A DNA stretch of 64,000 nucleotides, taken from Dichetophora obliterata. Taxonomy: Eukaryota; Arthropoda; Insecta; Diptera; Sciomyzidae. A program made the translations under genes and the position numbers. Below, one piece after another: positions 54,468 to 64,000 of this stretch. Numbering within the stretch: the first letter of the stretch is position 1; the number at the start of each line of letters is the position of its first letter. The stretch spans positions 97,823,349-97,887,348 of the forward strand of contig OY986438.1 in assembly GCA_963920525.1 (NCBI GenBank). The letters run 5' to 3'. The notes under the pieces were generated by a model that had not been told where the DNA came from, searched no databases, and saw nothing but the letters and a program-made list of their open reading frames with translations.

Positions 54468-55077
54468 CAGTGAAACTTTCCTAACTCGAAGTGTCAAGGG
54501 ACCAGAATTTAACTTCGAATTACGGAAAATTCGAAGATAGAATAAAATATTACGTAAATAATTTAATTATTGTCTGCGAAGTGGTTTCTTTTGAAAATTG
54601 TTGGCAGTGGAATATCTTCAACTTCATCATCAGATTTATCACTTTCATATAAGTAGTCGTTAAGTCAGTAAGCATATTCTTGAATACTGTAAAATGAGCC
54701 ACACTTACCTTGCAAGTTAAAAAAATCTCTTTACTTACACAAAACATATGCCAACCAAATACACACAGTACAAGATACAATAACTTTTATATCTTTGACG
54801 ATGCTCTGACGAAGTCAATTCTTCGAATTACAACACACACAGAAATATTGAAGTTGAAAGTGAGAAAAATTCGAGTTATGGAGATGAATATGCATGAAAT
54901 TCTTCTTAATACAAATGAGATTTCGGTTGGAGTTGAAGAAAAACTTGAGTTAGGGAAATTCGACTTATGGATATCAAAATATAAGAAAAATGTCTTGAGA
55001 AAGCAAAAACCACAACTACTACTTCGAGTTATGGAGAATTTCGAGTTACGGAAGTTCGAGTTTGAGAAGTTTTACTG
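54468..55077. mobile_element. pogo/Tigger-like MITE (610 bp)
   Basis: CAGTGAAACTTTCCTAACTC at the left matches the inverted right end CAGTAAAACTTCTCAAACTC. TA borders both ends (54466-54467 and 55078-55079). Subterminal 'ttcgagtta' repeats are typical of pogo-like ends. No transposase. Confidence 0.72.
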
Positions 55078-55094
55078 TAGTTTGTAGGTAGATT

Positions 55095-55307
55095 TAGTTT
55101 TCACTGTCATTTTCAGTGGTCAGTTGTGTCAATCAAATTGAAAATGTCAACATGTTGACATTTTTTCTACATCTGCCAATCATGGAAAATTAAAAACTAA
55201 TAAATTATTAAATGGAGCTATGCAGAAAATTTTCTAGAGTTTTATTTAGGTGATATTTCAGGTGACAAAATTTTGTGTCGTCATAAAAATGACATAGTGA
55301 AAACCAA
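55095..55307. mobile_element. TTGGTTTTCACTATG-family MITE, copy 2
   Basis: About 90% similar by eye to 38571-38787. The left end is slightly truncated next to the pogo-like MITE; the right end CATAGTGAAAACCAA is intact. Confidence 0.72.
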
Positions 55308-55477
55308 GCATTAGCTTCAAAAATTGTGTTTTAGACAGGGAGTTATGACCCTGCAACTTTTTTGGAATTGGTTAAAATTAATGATTAAAATGGGTTAAAA
55401 TACATTTTAGTTATAAATAACTTTTAATTTTAAGACAAATTTTTTTCCGTTGCCACGAAAATTTTTCGGTTCAGCTA

Positions 55478-55735
55478 AGTAATCGCTTGGTAATCTCTTC
55501 AGTAATCAGTCTTCGGTTATCTAATCGCTTAGTAACCGGTATTCGGCTAAGTAATCGCTTGGTAAAATCTTCAGTAATCAGTCTGAGGTTGTGTAATCGC
55601 TTGGTAGTCTCTTCAGTAATCAGTCTGCGGTTATGTAATCGCTTAGTAACCGGTATTCGGCTAAGTAATCGCTTGGTAGTCTCTTCAGTAATTTGTATTC
55701 GGTTAGGTAATCGGTCGTCGGTAATCGATGTGGTA
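55478..55735. repeat. Minisatellite of alternating 42-bp and 30-bp units
   Basis: Units of 'taatcgcttggtagtctcttcagtaatcagtctgcggttatg' type (42 bp) and 'taatcgcttagtaaccggtattcggctaag' type (30 bp) alternate. Both lengths are multiples of three, so frames stay open on both strands (109 and 110 codons), giving TKRLLSRIP-like and RLSNRLV-like repeats. No evidence that either is translated. Confidence 0.75.
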
Positions 55736-56168
55736 ACCAGTTCCTCTGGTAAAGATTCTAAAAAGCAACGCGAATATGAAAACACATTTTTTTCTAACAT
55801 CACAACGATGACGTAAGATGATTACCCTATATCGACCACGGCTAAGAGGTGTGAGTTCATTCCAGAAAAAAAACCAAACTTTTGTTTGATTGTTGACACT
55901 AATTAACCGAAAAAAATTTATATCAGAAAATAACTGTTATTAGTCCGCCTAAAACAGCCACCCGTGTGGCGTTAAAACGTCAAAATCAAGCATACCTACT
56001 TTTATTTTCTTGGTATTCATTAGGACAGTATTAATTTTTCTTAACATATTTTTGTGTTAACTATATTAGAAGTTGTTGAAAACCGACATTGTTAGTAAGG
56101 ATGCGCTGCCTACTACTTTCTTAAAAAAAATATAGTTTCATTCTTCTAAAAGTGGTTTTTTATTTATA

Positions 56169-57215
56169 TCATCCAAGAGACAATAACTTTATGTGATAAA
56201 CTCGAGAAATTAGATCAGGGCTAAAGCATGGCTGTTCACCTGGGTTAAAATTTGCTTTGATATGCACCTTTCCTTGTATGAAATATAAATTAGGCTTTCC
56301 AATTGTACGAATAATACTCATCGCGTTTAAATAGTTGAAATGCAAAAGTCTATAGCTGCCTTGGAATGTTTTTGAAAAGATGAACTGTTTACTCATACGA
56401 AGTGCTCAGTTTTGAGCTTTAGATTTAACATCAGCATTAAGGTATAAATAAAGCTCAGCTCGAAGAAGCTGCTGTTATGCATATCAACAACCCAGGCCAA
56501 GAAAAGCTTTGGGATCTATGAAGAGTACTTAATTCTTCCCGTAGTGCTAAACGATATAATGTATATTGTAGTTGAGCTTAATTGTTTCTCACTGCTGTTG
56601 CGTTGTCTCCATCATGAACCATATAACGATACCAACCTTCATCACTAGCGGAAAGATAAAAGGATATGCCATGGGATCAACACTTGAATGCTGGCAACCT
56701 AAGCTTCGAAGACCTATATATAAGCATCCGTCGCCTGCTCTAAAAACTGCTGCAACATCATTTCCTAAAAATTAAACGTCAGCTACAAATGAAACGGCAA
56801 ATTAAAATGTCGTTGATCAGCGATATTTGCGTGACCTATCAGCGAAAACTACCATCCTAACATTTTTGTGTTGCGACATCTCAAGTTGATCTCAGACGCA
56901 AGTTGTAACGTTGTGAAAAATTTGCGCAGAAGGATTTTGAGATGTAAGGTGTTCTGATAGCTTACGCATGATCAAAATGTCACATTCTCTATTTTCCTAC
57001 GAATCGGCCAAGATTCGGGTAGCTGCTTCCGTATCATGCAAATAGATTTGTGCATAAATGGGTTGTTTGCCAGGATTAACTTTGTGACAAAATGAGTAGA
57101 GCTCGCTTCTTAATAACTGACTATTGAAATGAAGAGCTCGACAATAAATAAATTTTTTCCTGAGTTGTCCAACGTCATTACGTTCTGGTCGTGCATTGCT
57201 GAGAGCTAACTTATA
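56169..57215 (-). pseudogene. Helitron Rep fragments
   Basis: Minus-strand pieces include NPGKQPIYAQIYLHDTEAAT-like text near 57010-57060 (Helitron N-terminal domain) and NAMSIIRTIGKPNLYF with FSPDLISRVYHIKLL (56169-56396), matching the block just before the HUH motif. Many stops; the helicase is absent. Confidence 0.6.
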
Positions 57216-57671
57216 TGTATTTGTTTTACGTCTTCTTCAAGCTCGCAATTCTAACATCTGGGAACGATGTATACTGCGTCTTGTCCTCCCACTTACATTT
57301 GGGCGTGCTCGTCTAGGCATTACTATGCAGGTTTTAATTATAAATAATATATTTTCGTTGTGCGTGCAATACCGCATATCCGCCACTTGCACATACACAC
57401 AGACGGTGATAATAAAATTTTTCAGGAGTGCAAAAAAACTAATCTTATTATAAGCTATTGAATAGATTTTCAACTGAACTAAAGATTTATTGAAATTAGA
57501 TATTTGTTTTGTTCTCAAATAAGCATATAACGAAAAATTAAAATGAATGAATCAGGAATGATCAAAATTGAAATGAAATTAACTTTGGCCTTTTTGGAAA
57601 ATACGAGGTGTTGCAAGTGGCGGATACGCGGTATTGCACACGCAACGACAATATAATGTTAGCATATTTAA

Positions 57672-57810
57672 TGCATTATTTTGTATCACGAAGAAGCACA
57701 CCAACGATGAGAAAGACACGAGAAGCAATACTTTCTTCCATACAAAATTGTATTGCTTCTCGTGTCTTTCTCATCGTTGGTGTGCTTGTTCGTGATACAG
57801 ATTAATGCAC
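57672..57810. mobile_element. 139-bp palindromic hairpin element, copy 1
   Basis: Flanked by TTAA (57668-57671 and 57811-57814). The central 36-nt arms (57696-57731 and 57750-57785), which include CACCAACGATGAGAAAGACA, pair without mismatch around an 18-nt loop; outer arms pair imperfectly. The homologous Helitron at 42995-43005 lacks it. Confidence 0.88.
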
Positions 57811-57837
57811 TTAATTTCATACCCAAATTTATTTTAA

Positions 57838-57976
57838 CTGCTTTATTTTGTATAGCGAAAATGAACACCAACGACAAGCAAGACACGAGAAGCAATAGAA
57901 TTTCGCATAGAAAAAAGTATTGCTTCTCGTGTCTTGCCTGTCGTTGGTGTGCATTTTCGTTATACAAAATAAAGCG
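57838..57976. mobile_element. 139-bp palindromic hairpin element, copy 2
   Basis: Same length and layout as copy 1. Arms TATTTTGTATAGCGAAAATG and inverse, then CACCAACGACAAGCAAGACA against its inverse with one mismatch or bulge. Left flank TTAA (57834-57837), right flank GTAA (57977-57980), a decayed duplication. Absent from the homologous site near 43020-43025. Confidence 0.86.
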
Positions 57977-59406
57977 GTAAATATACAGGATTAAGAATAT
58001 TTCTTGATTTTTAGGTGGCGCTAAATAAGTACCTCACATATTTTTAGGCATATGCTGAAATTAAGAAGAGAAAAAACAGCATAACAACAACAATTATATG
58101 TAAACTTTAACTCGCTATAACCAAAAAACTATAAATTTTTAAAAAATAAAAAGTCCAGTTTGCACATCTACCAAACCATACTAAATTTATTAAGATTGGA
58201 CTTACTTAAAAAGCCTTACGCCGGATAAAATTTGCGTTTGCGTAATATATATAAGATTCACAATGAATATTTTTATGGGTATATATGCCCAACTTTTTCT
58301 GCAGTGAAATATAGAACAACAATTATTTTCGGTCCCCGGTTTTAGCTTTTAGCTACTTTTTGAGCTTTTTTCTTTTCGAGCTTAGCTTTTTTTAGCTAGT
58401 ATCTGTTTTTGTTAAAAAATGCAATATTCTGGGATTCAGGATCAATTGTAAACACCGAAAAATTCATAAATATAAAATTTTATGTATAAATTTTTATAAA
58501 ATTGAGTAAAGATATTTTTTGTAGCTTTTTATGCATCAATATATCTATATATATAAAATACAATAGTATGTTTGTAAATTTGTCCTCTATAGACTCTAAA
58601 ACTACTGGACCGATTTTGACCAAACTTTATATACATGCTCTATGGGGCGTGAGGAGTGTTTCTGTGTAGTTTGAAGTCCGTCCGACAGATGGCGCAATAT
58701 TTAGTATTTTTGTGTTTTTTCACCGTAACTCAAGAACTACGATTTTGACCAAACTATAAACATGCTCTACGGGGCGTGAGGAGTGTTTCTGTGTAGTTTG
58801 AAGTTCGTCCGACAGATGGCGCATCTTAGAAATTTGTACACATTGATTATTTTCTAACATTTTTCAATAATTTTATTGCTGCATCAGGCAAATTTTTTAT
58901 AATAATTAATATATCGGCCTTGACTCAAACAGTTGTTTGGATGTGGTCGCTGAGTGATAGATGGCGCTATAATCTTCTTAATGGGCAACACTGTATTGTA
59001 AATAACAAATCGAGGTGACAGACAAGCTGTCATGAGAAGACAGATAACGAAGAAAAAGGTGTTAGATAAGTTGGAGGAGCAGCACGGTCACTAAGTAAGA
59101 AAAGGAGAAACGGCGAACTATAAAGCTATAAACGTATTGCTAGTACAACAAATATATAATTCTGTTTTTTAACATTCGTTTGCCATTATTATTTTTTAAG
59201 TGATAGTGAAAAGTTATAAAGTGTGTAATTGTTAAAATATTGAAAATAGCGAAAAAAGTGAAAAAAGTAATATAGTTAAAACTAAGAAAATAAAGAACGT
59301 GTAAGTATTTATATTTTTTTCAATTCCATTTGATTTTAATTGCGCTGTGCATCATTTTGCATATTACTTTTAATATTTCAGTGTATATCAACAATTTTGA
59401 TCAAAA

Positions 59407-60830
59407 ATGCCACCGAAAAGAGCTTCAATTGGAAGGTTTACAACAGGTGCACAACGCAAAACAGAAAGAAGGGCAGCCGAAACGCCCGAAAACCGTGAAG
59501 CGCGTTTAGAATCAAGCCGTCTTAGAGTTCAACAGTCAAGAGCAGAAGAAACATCAGAACAACATACAGCACGGCTAGAACAACTTTGAACCAGAGCAAG
59601 TACATCAAGAGCTGCCGAAACACCCGAAAACCGTGAATTGCGTTTAGAATCAAGCCGTCTTAGAGTTCAAGTCAAGAGCAGAAGAAACACCAGAACAACA
59701 TACAACACGGCTAGAACAACTTCGAACCAAAGCAAGTACATCAAGAGCTGCCGAAACACCCGAAAACCTTGAATTGCGTTTAGAATCAAGCCGTCTTAGA
59801 GTTCAACAGCCAAGAGCAGAAGAAACACCAGAACAACATACAGCACGGCTAGAACAACTTCGAATCAGAGCAAGTACATCAAGAGATGCACAATCGAGGC
59901 AAAGAATGGATTTGCAGTTGGCGGCATTCAATTATGACAAAAACTGTGACTACAGTAATCATCCGTATGTTGTGATTGGGTCAATGAACACTCTTTGTTT
60001 GTACTGCCAAGCATTAAAATTTAAAAAGGAATCACCGGGCATGTGTTGTTCGAATGGTAAAGTTCAGTTGTCACCGCTGGTTGAGCCACCTGAACCACTT
60101 AAAAGCTACGTTTCTGGCACCACAGCATTGTCCAAACATTTTTTGAAAAGCATTCGGAAATACAATTCGAGCTTTTAAATGACTTCGTTTGGAGCTACAA
60201 ACATTGTTAGCATAACAGGTTTGTCTCCTTTTTTGGTTTTTTTTACATAAAAAATACATTAAAACAATTATTTTCCCAGGTTTTATGCCAACATTTAAAG
60301 TGCAAGGCCAAGTTTACCACAAAATCGGTTCGCTTCTTCCAACGCTAGATGAAGATGCCAAGTTTTTGCAAATTTATTTCACAGGAGATGAAGAAGCAGA
60401 AGTTGATCAAAGTTGCGCTGTTATCAACGGAACAAAACGCGAAATTATTTCCAATTTGCAACGTTTATTTCACCAGCATAATCATTTGGTTCAACTATTC
60501 AAAGTCACCTTGGATCGAATGCCATCTGATGATTATAAAGTCATTATAAGAGCCGATAAAACACCATCCGGTAAGCATGAACGACGCTTTAACGCTCCAA
60601 CGATGAACGAAGTGGCAGTCGTTATGGTTGGAACGGAATTCGATCGGCGACACATCATAATTCAGAGACGAAATACAAATTTGCAACGCGTCTCTGAAAC
60701 ACACCGATCGTATGATGCCCTTCAGTATCCAATATTATTTTGGCAAGGTGAAGATGGATACCATTTAAACATCATGCAGATAAACTCTGTCACAGGTTCA
60801 GCAACAACTAAAAAGGTTTGTTTTTTATTT
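59407..60830 (+). pseudogene. Helitron Rep-helicase, N-terminal part
   Basis: ATG 59407 opens MPPKRASIGRFTTGAQRKT, then three tandem 46-residue repeats (AAETPENREARLESSRLRVQ..., DNA units of 138, 136 and 138 bp from 59473, 59611 and 59747). TGA at 59587 and a 2-base loss in unit 2 break the frame. CLYCQALKFKKESPGMCCSN (zinc-like Cys pairs) and IRKYNSSF follow; TAA at 60176 replaces an expected Gln codon. A likely 61-bp intron (GT at 60219, TTTTCCCAG to 60279) leads to MPTFKVQGQVYHKIGSLLPT and the Helitron N-domain (60285-60830). Confidence 0.75.
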
Positions 60831-60858
60831 TGAAGTACATATTTTTTTAAATATATAA

Positions 60859-62120
60859 ATGAGTTTGTTTGTTTATATCGATAACAATTTATTTAACAAA
60901 ACTTATGCATATCGCATTATGATAAGAGCTCAACAATCCAATCATATTCTGAAATGCCGTGAACTCTTTCATCAGTTCATTGTTGATATGTACGCCAAAA
61001 TTGAAAGCGAGCGGCTTCTGTACATTCGTTTGAACCAAAAGAAATTGCGTGTCGAAGATTATATTCATTTGCGCGATGCAATTGCAAATGATGGAAACGC
61101 TGCCAACATTGGTCAAATGTGTATACTTCCTGTTTCGTACACTGGAAGCCCAAGACATATGCATGAGTATGCTCAAGATGCTTTGACGTATGTTCGAAGA
61201 TACGGGCGACCAGATCTTTTCATCACATTCACGTGCAATCCAGCTTGGTCGGAAATCAAAGATTTGCTATCGCCTGATCAGTCATCGCATCACAGACATG
61301 ATCTGACAGCTAGAGTATTCAAACAAAAACTAACGAAACTCATGGATCTCATCATAAAAAAACGTATTTACCGCGAAGTGCAATGCTGGATGTATTCGAT
61401 TGAATGGCAAAAACGGGGTTTATCACATGCTCATATTTTAATTTGGTTGAAAGTAAAAATTGTTCCAACTCAAATCGATTGTGTTATATCTGCTGAACTA
61501 CCGAACCAACAAGAAGATCCGATACTTTTTGACGTTGTATGCAAGAACATGATTCACGGCCCATGCGGAGCATTGAATATGAATTCACCTTGCATGAAAG
61601 ACGGCAAATGCACGAAAACATATCCACGCGATTTGATTAATGAAACTGAAAGTGGTGAGGATGGATATCCAAAGTACAGACGTCGAAAACCATAAGATGG
61701 AGGATTCACCACCACCATTAAAGTAAGAAACGTTGATATTGACATTGATAACAAATGGATTGTTCCCTACATTCCAATACTTTCAAAAACATTTCAAGCT
61801 CATATCAATGTGGAATACTGCAACTCAGTAAAATCCATTAAGTACATATGCAAATATGTTAATAAAGGTAGTGACATGGCAGTTTTCGGGCTTTCAAGTC
61901 GAAACGATGAAATCACTCAATTTCAGATGGGTCGTTACATCAGTAGTAATGAAGCTGTCTGGCGAATTCTTCGTTTCTTTATTCTCGAACGAATATCCAA
62001 CTGTTCAACATCTTGCTGTTCATTTAGAAAACGGTCAACGTGTTTACTTTACCGAAGAAAATGCAGAAGAACGAGTAGCACAGCCACAAAATACAACACT
62101 TACGGCTTTTTTCAATTGTG
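60859..62120 (+). pseudogene. Helitron Rep nuclease domain (HUH)
   Basis: Rolling-circle nuclease of the RepHel protein. Contains CRELFHQFIVDMYAKIESER, SYTGSPRHMHEYAQDALTYV, DLFITFTCNPAW, the HUH motif in SHAHILIWL (near 61425) and the two catalytic tyrosines in YICKYVNKGSD (near 61846). TAA at 61693 replaces a sense codon between YPKYRRRKP and DGG. Two compensating frameshifts near 61975 and 62115 put YPTVQHLAVHLENGQRVYFT in another frame. Non-functional, but the active-site motifs are preserved. Confidence 0.8.
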
Positions 62121-64000
62121 TCAAGCTGATAATTTTGCAAAAACTTTGCTGCATCATGAAGTTCCGAAATATTTCACATGGAACACAACACGCAAAATGT
62201 TTGGCAGGAGAAAGCGAGGCGCTGTTATTCCAGACTATTCTGATGTTCGTGCATCTGATGCTTTGGGTCTAGTATATACTGTTCATCCAAATAACGCTGA
62301 ATGTTACTATTTAAGAATGTTGCTTCACACAGTCAAAGGTCCAACATCATTCCAAGCTTTGAAAACGGTAAATGAAGAAATATGTGAAACGTACAGAGAA
62401 GCATGTTATCGACTCGGCTTACTTGAAAACGATCAGCATTGGGACATAACATTGGCAGAAGCAGCTCTCACGTGTCTTCCGGCACAAATTCGCACACTGT
62501 TTGCTATAATTTTAACGACTTGCGCGCCTTCAGATCCAAAAAATCTTTGGGAAAAACACAAAGAAAGCATGAGTGACGATATACTAAGACAAGCACGTAC
62601 AACGATCCCTGATGTGGAAATCCAGTTTTCGGATGATATTTTCAATGAAGCACTCATACTACTTGAAGATAGATGTATTTCAATCAACAACAAAATTATT
62701 TGCCAGCTTGGACTACCAGCACCGCGACGTGATCGAAACAATGTCCACGACAGAGATTTGCTACGTGAACGGCAGTATAATTCTGATGAATTGCGCCATT
62801 TTGTCCATGCTCAGAAACAACTGTTGACTGTTGATCAAAAAATAGTTTTTGAAAAAATTATGGAACACGTAGCAAACAAAAGAGGTGGAATTATTTTCCT
62901 TGACGCACCTGGAGGCACTGGAAAAACATTTCTGCTCAATTTGATACTCGCTGAGATTCGATCGAAAAATGAAATTGCACTTGCTGTAGCATCGTCTGGA
63001 ATCGCATCAACTTTACTCGATGGTGGGCGTACAGCGCATTCAGCTCTTAAACTTCCATTAAATGTAAACCATACCGAAACACCAACATGTAATATTGAAA
63101 AAAACACTGGCATGGCTGCAATATTAAAAACAAGCTCACTTATTGTATGGCATGAATGCACTATGGCACACAAGAAATCTCTTGAAGCTCTTGACCGTTC
63201 TCTGAAAGATTTCCGACAAAATGATCGACCAATGGGTGGAGCTCTATTGCTTCTTGCTAGTGATTTTCGACAAACTTTGCCAGTGATTCCAAAATCAACA
63301 CCAGCAGATGAACTAAATGCATGTTTGAAAGCGTCGACAATTTTAAATGCATGTTTGAAAGCGTCGTTATATTGTCGACAAATATGCGTGTGCATTTACT
63401 TCAAGATGCTGCTGCACAAATATTCGCCAAACAGCTTTTGGATATGGGCGATGGAAAACTTCCGTATGAACCGACTACCCGTGAAATACCTTTTCCGCTA
63501 AACTTTTGCCAAATGCAGTCATCAATTGAACATGTTGTGCAGAAAGTTTTTCCCGATATTGCAAATAATTTCAAAAACCATGATTAGCTTTGCGAACGAG
63601 CAATTTTGGCTCCGAAGAATGATGATGTCAACAAAATAAACCATCAAATTCAATTGAAGCTACCCGGCGAAATTGTGAAGTACAAATCGATTGATACAGT
63701 TATAGATGAAAACCAAGCTGTTAACTATCAAATAGAGTTTCTTAACTCTCTGGAACCTTCTGGAATGCCACCACACACCTTAACTTTAAAACTTGGTTCA
63801 CCAGTGATGCTCATTCGCAATTTAGATCCACCGAAATTGTGCAAGGAACAAGACTTGCAGTTAAAAAACTATCTCCAAATTTAATCGAAGCCACAATCAT
63901 CAGCGGCAAATGTAAAGGAGAAGAAGTGCTGATACCACGAATTCCTATGATTTCAACCGATTTACCATTCGATTTCAAGCGATTACAGTTTCCAGTGCGT
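62121..64000 (+). pseudogene. Helitron helicase domain (PIF1-like), runs off the window
   Basis: SF1 PIF1-like helicase that unwinds DNA during rolling-circle transposition. Visible are LTVDQKIVFEKIMEHV, the Walker A loop PGGTGKTFLLN (near 62908), SSGIASTLLDGGRTAHSALK, SLIVWHECTMAHKKSLEALD (Walker B; His where Asp is usual) and LASDFRQTLPVIPKS. A small direct duplication (LNACLKAS twice, 63315-63365) shifts the frame. TAG at 63585 replaces a Trp, and another frameshift occurs near 63845. It ends at the window edge in FDFKRLQFPV. Confidence 0.8.

Larger units (their letters stand above)
55964..58256 (-). mobile_element. Helitron, minus strand, copy 2, with Rep remnants
   Basis: The minus-strand 5' end is TCTTATATATATTACGCAAA preceded by A (58257). 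The 3' hairpin region GACGTTTTAACGCCACACGGG lies at 55964-55990, without the final CTAG. It aligns with copy 1 at both ends and contains a decayed Rep domain (56169-57215) and two palindromic 139-bp insertions. Confidence 0.68.
58544..64000 (+). mobile_element. Helitron, plus strand, 5' end to window edge (partial)
   Basis: The 5' terminus TCTATATATATAAAATACAA starts at 58544, preceded by A. A non-coding leader has two copies of 'ggggcgtgaggagtgtttct' (about 58641 and 58769). The Rep-helicase gene follows. The 3' end lies outside the window. Confidence 0.8.

Noticed and set aside
55471..55816. Pair of 109-110 codon frames on opposite strands
   Set aside because: They are a by-product of minisatellite units whose lengths are multiples of three.
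59473..59885. CRISPR-like array (three regular repeats)
   Set aside because: The repeats are contiguous coding units of a Helitron protein without spacers.
62835..63395. 186-codon minus-strand frame
   Set aside because: Shadow of the Helitron helicase reading frame.

Overview
The window looks like nuclear DNA of a dipteran insect, probably a schizophoran fly with a transposon-rich genome such as a tephritid. It is AT-rich, its host genes are spliced, and it carries insect-type LOA, Jockey, RTE and BEL/Pao retroelements, Helitrons, Tc1 and pogo elements and many MITEs. The species cannot be fixed from the sequence alone.

Only three host genes are well supported. HSPA14-like Hsp70 (1842-3401, plus strand) is a single uninterrupted exon. 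The DNA primase small subunit gene PRIM1 lies on the minus strand. Its long last exon (3637-4654) is tail-to-tail with HSPA14, but its first two exons lie at 37386-37515 and 37161-37317. That leaves one intron of about 32.5 kb (4655-37160) full of transposons. The third gene is a PHAF1/C16orf70 (UPF0183) homologue at 46038-47351, minus strand.

Layout. 1-1841: a tandemly duplicated 5' flank of HSPA14, whose second copy has taken two MITEs. 1842-4654: the convergent HSPA14/PRIM1 pair. 4655-37160: the primase intron. It holds foldback-like elements, a near-intact LOA LINE (12437-17446) inserted in an older Jockey-type LINE, a minus-strand Jockey-clade LINE (about 22410-26960), scattered BEL/Pao gag, protease, RT and integrase pieces split by two hAT-like insertions, a tRNA-like Pol III unit, several TIR MITEs, and RTE and PIF-like scraps. 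37161-37515: primase exons 1 and 2. 37516-46037: MITEs, a large foldback-like element with arms of about 700 bp, a minus-strand Helitron, and a decayed transposase-like gene. 46038-47351: PHAF1. 47352-58543: tandem repeats, LINE scraps, a full-length dead Tc1 element, a pogo-like MITE, and a second minus-strand Helitron carrying two 139-bp palindromic hairpin elements. 58544 to the right edge: the 5' part of a plus-strand Helitron coding for a broken Rep-helicase.

The host genes have separate roles: protein folding at the ribosome, replication priming, and autophagosome/phagosome-related trafficking. The window is most interesting for its nested transposon history, in which several pre-insertion sites can be read directly from paralogous copies. 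No CRISPR, rRNA, ordinary tRNA or operon was seen. I ran no database search; family assignments rest on recognised motifs, and terminal-repeat and target-site-duplication claims were read by eye.
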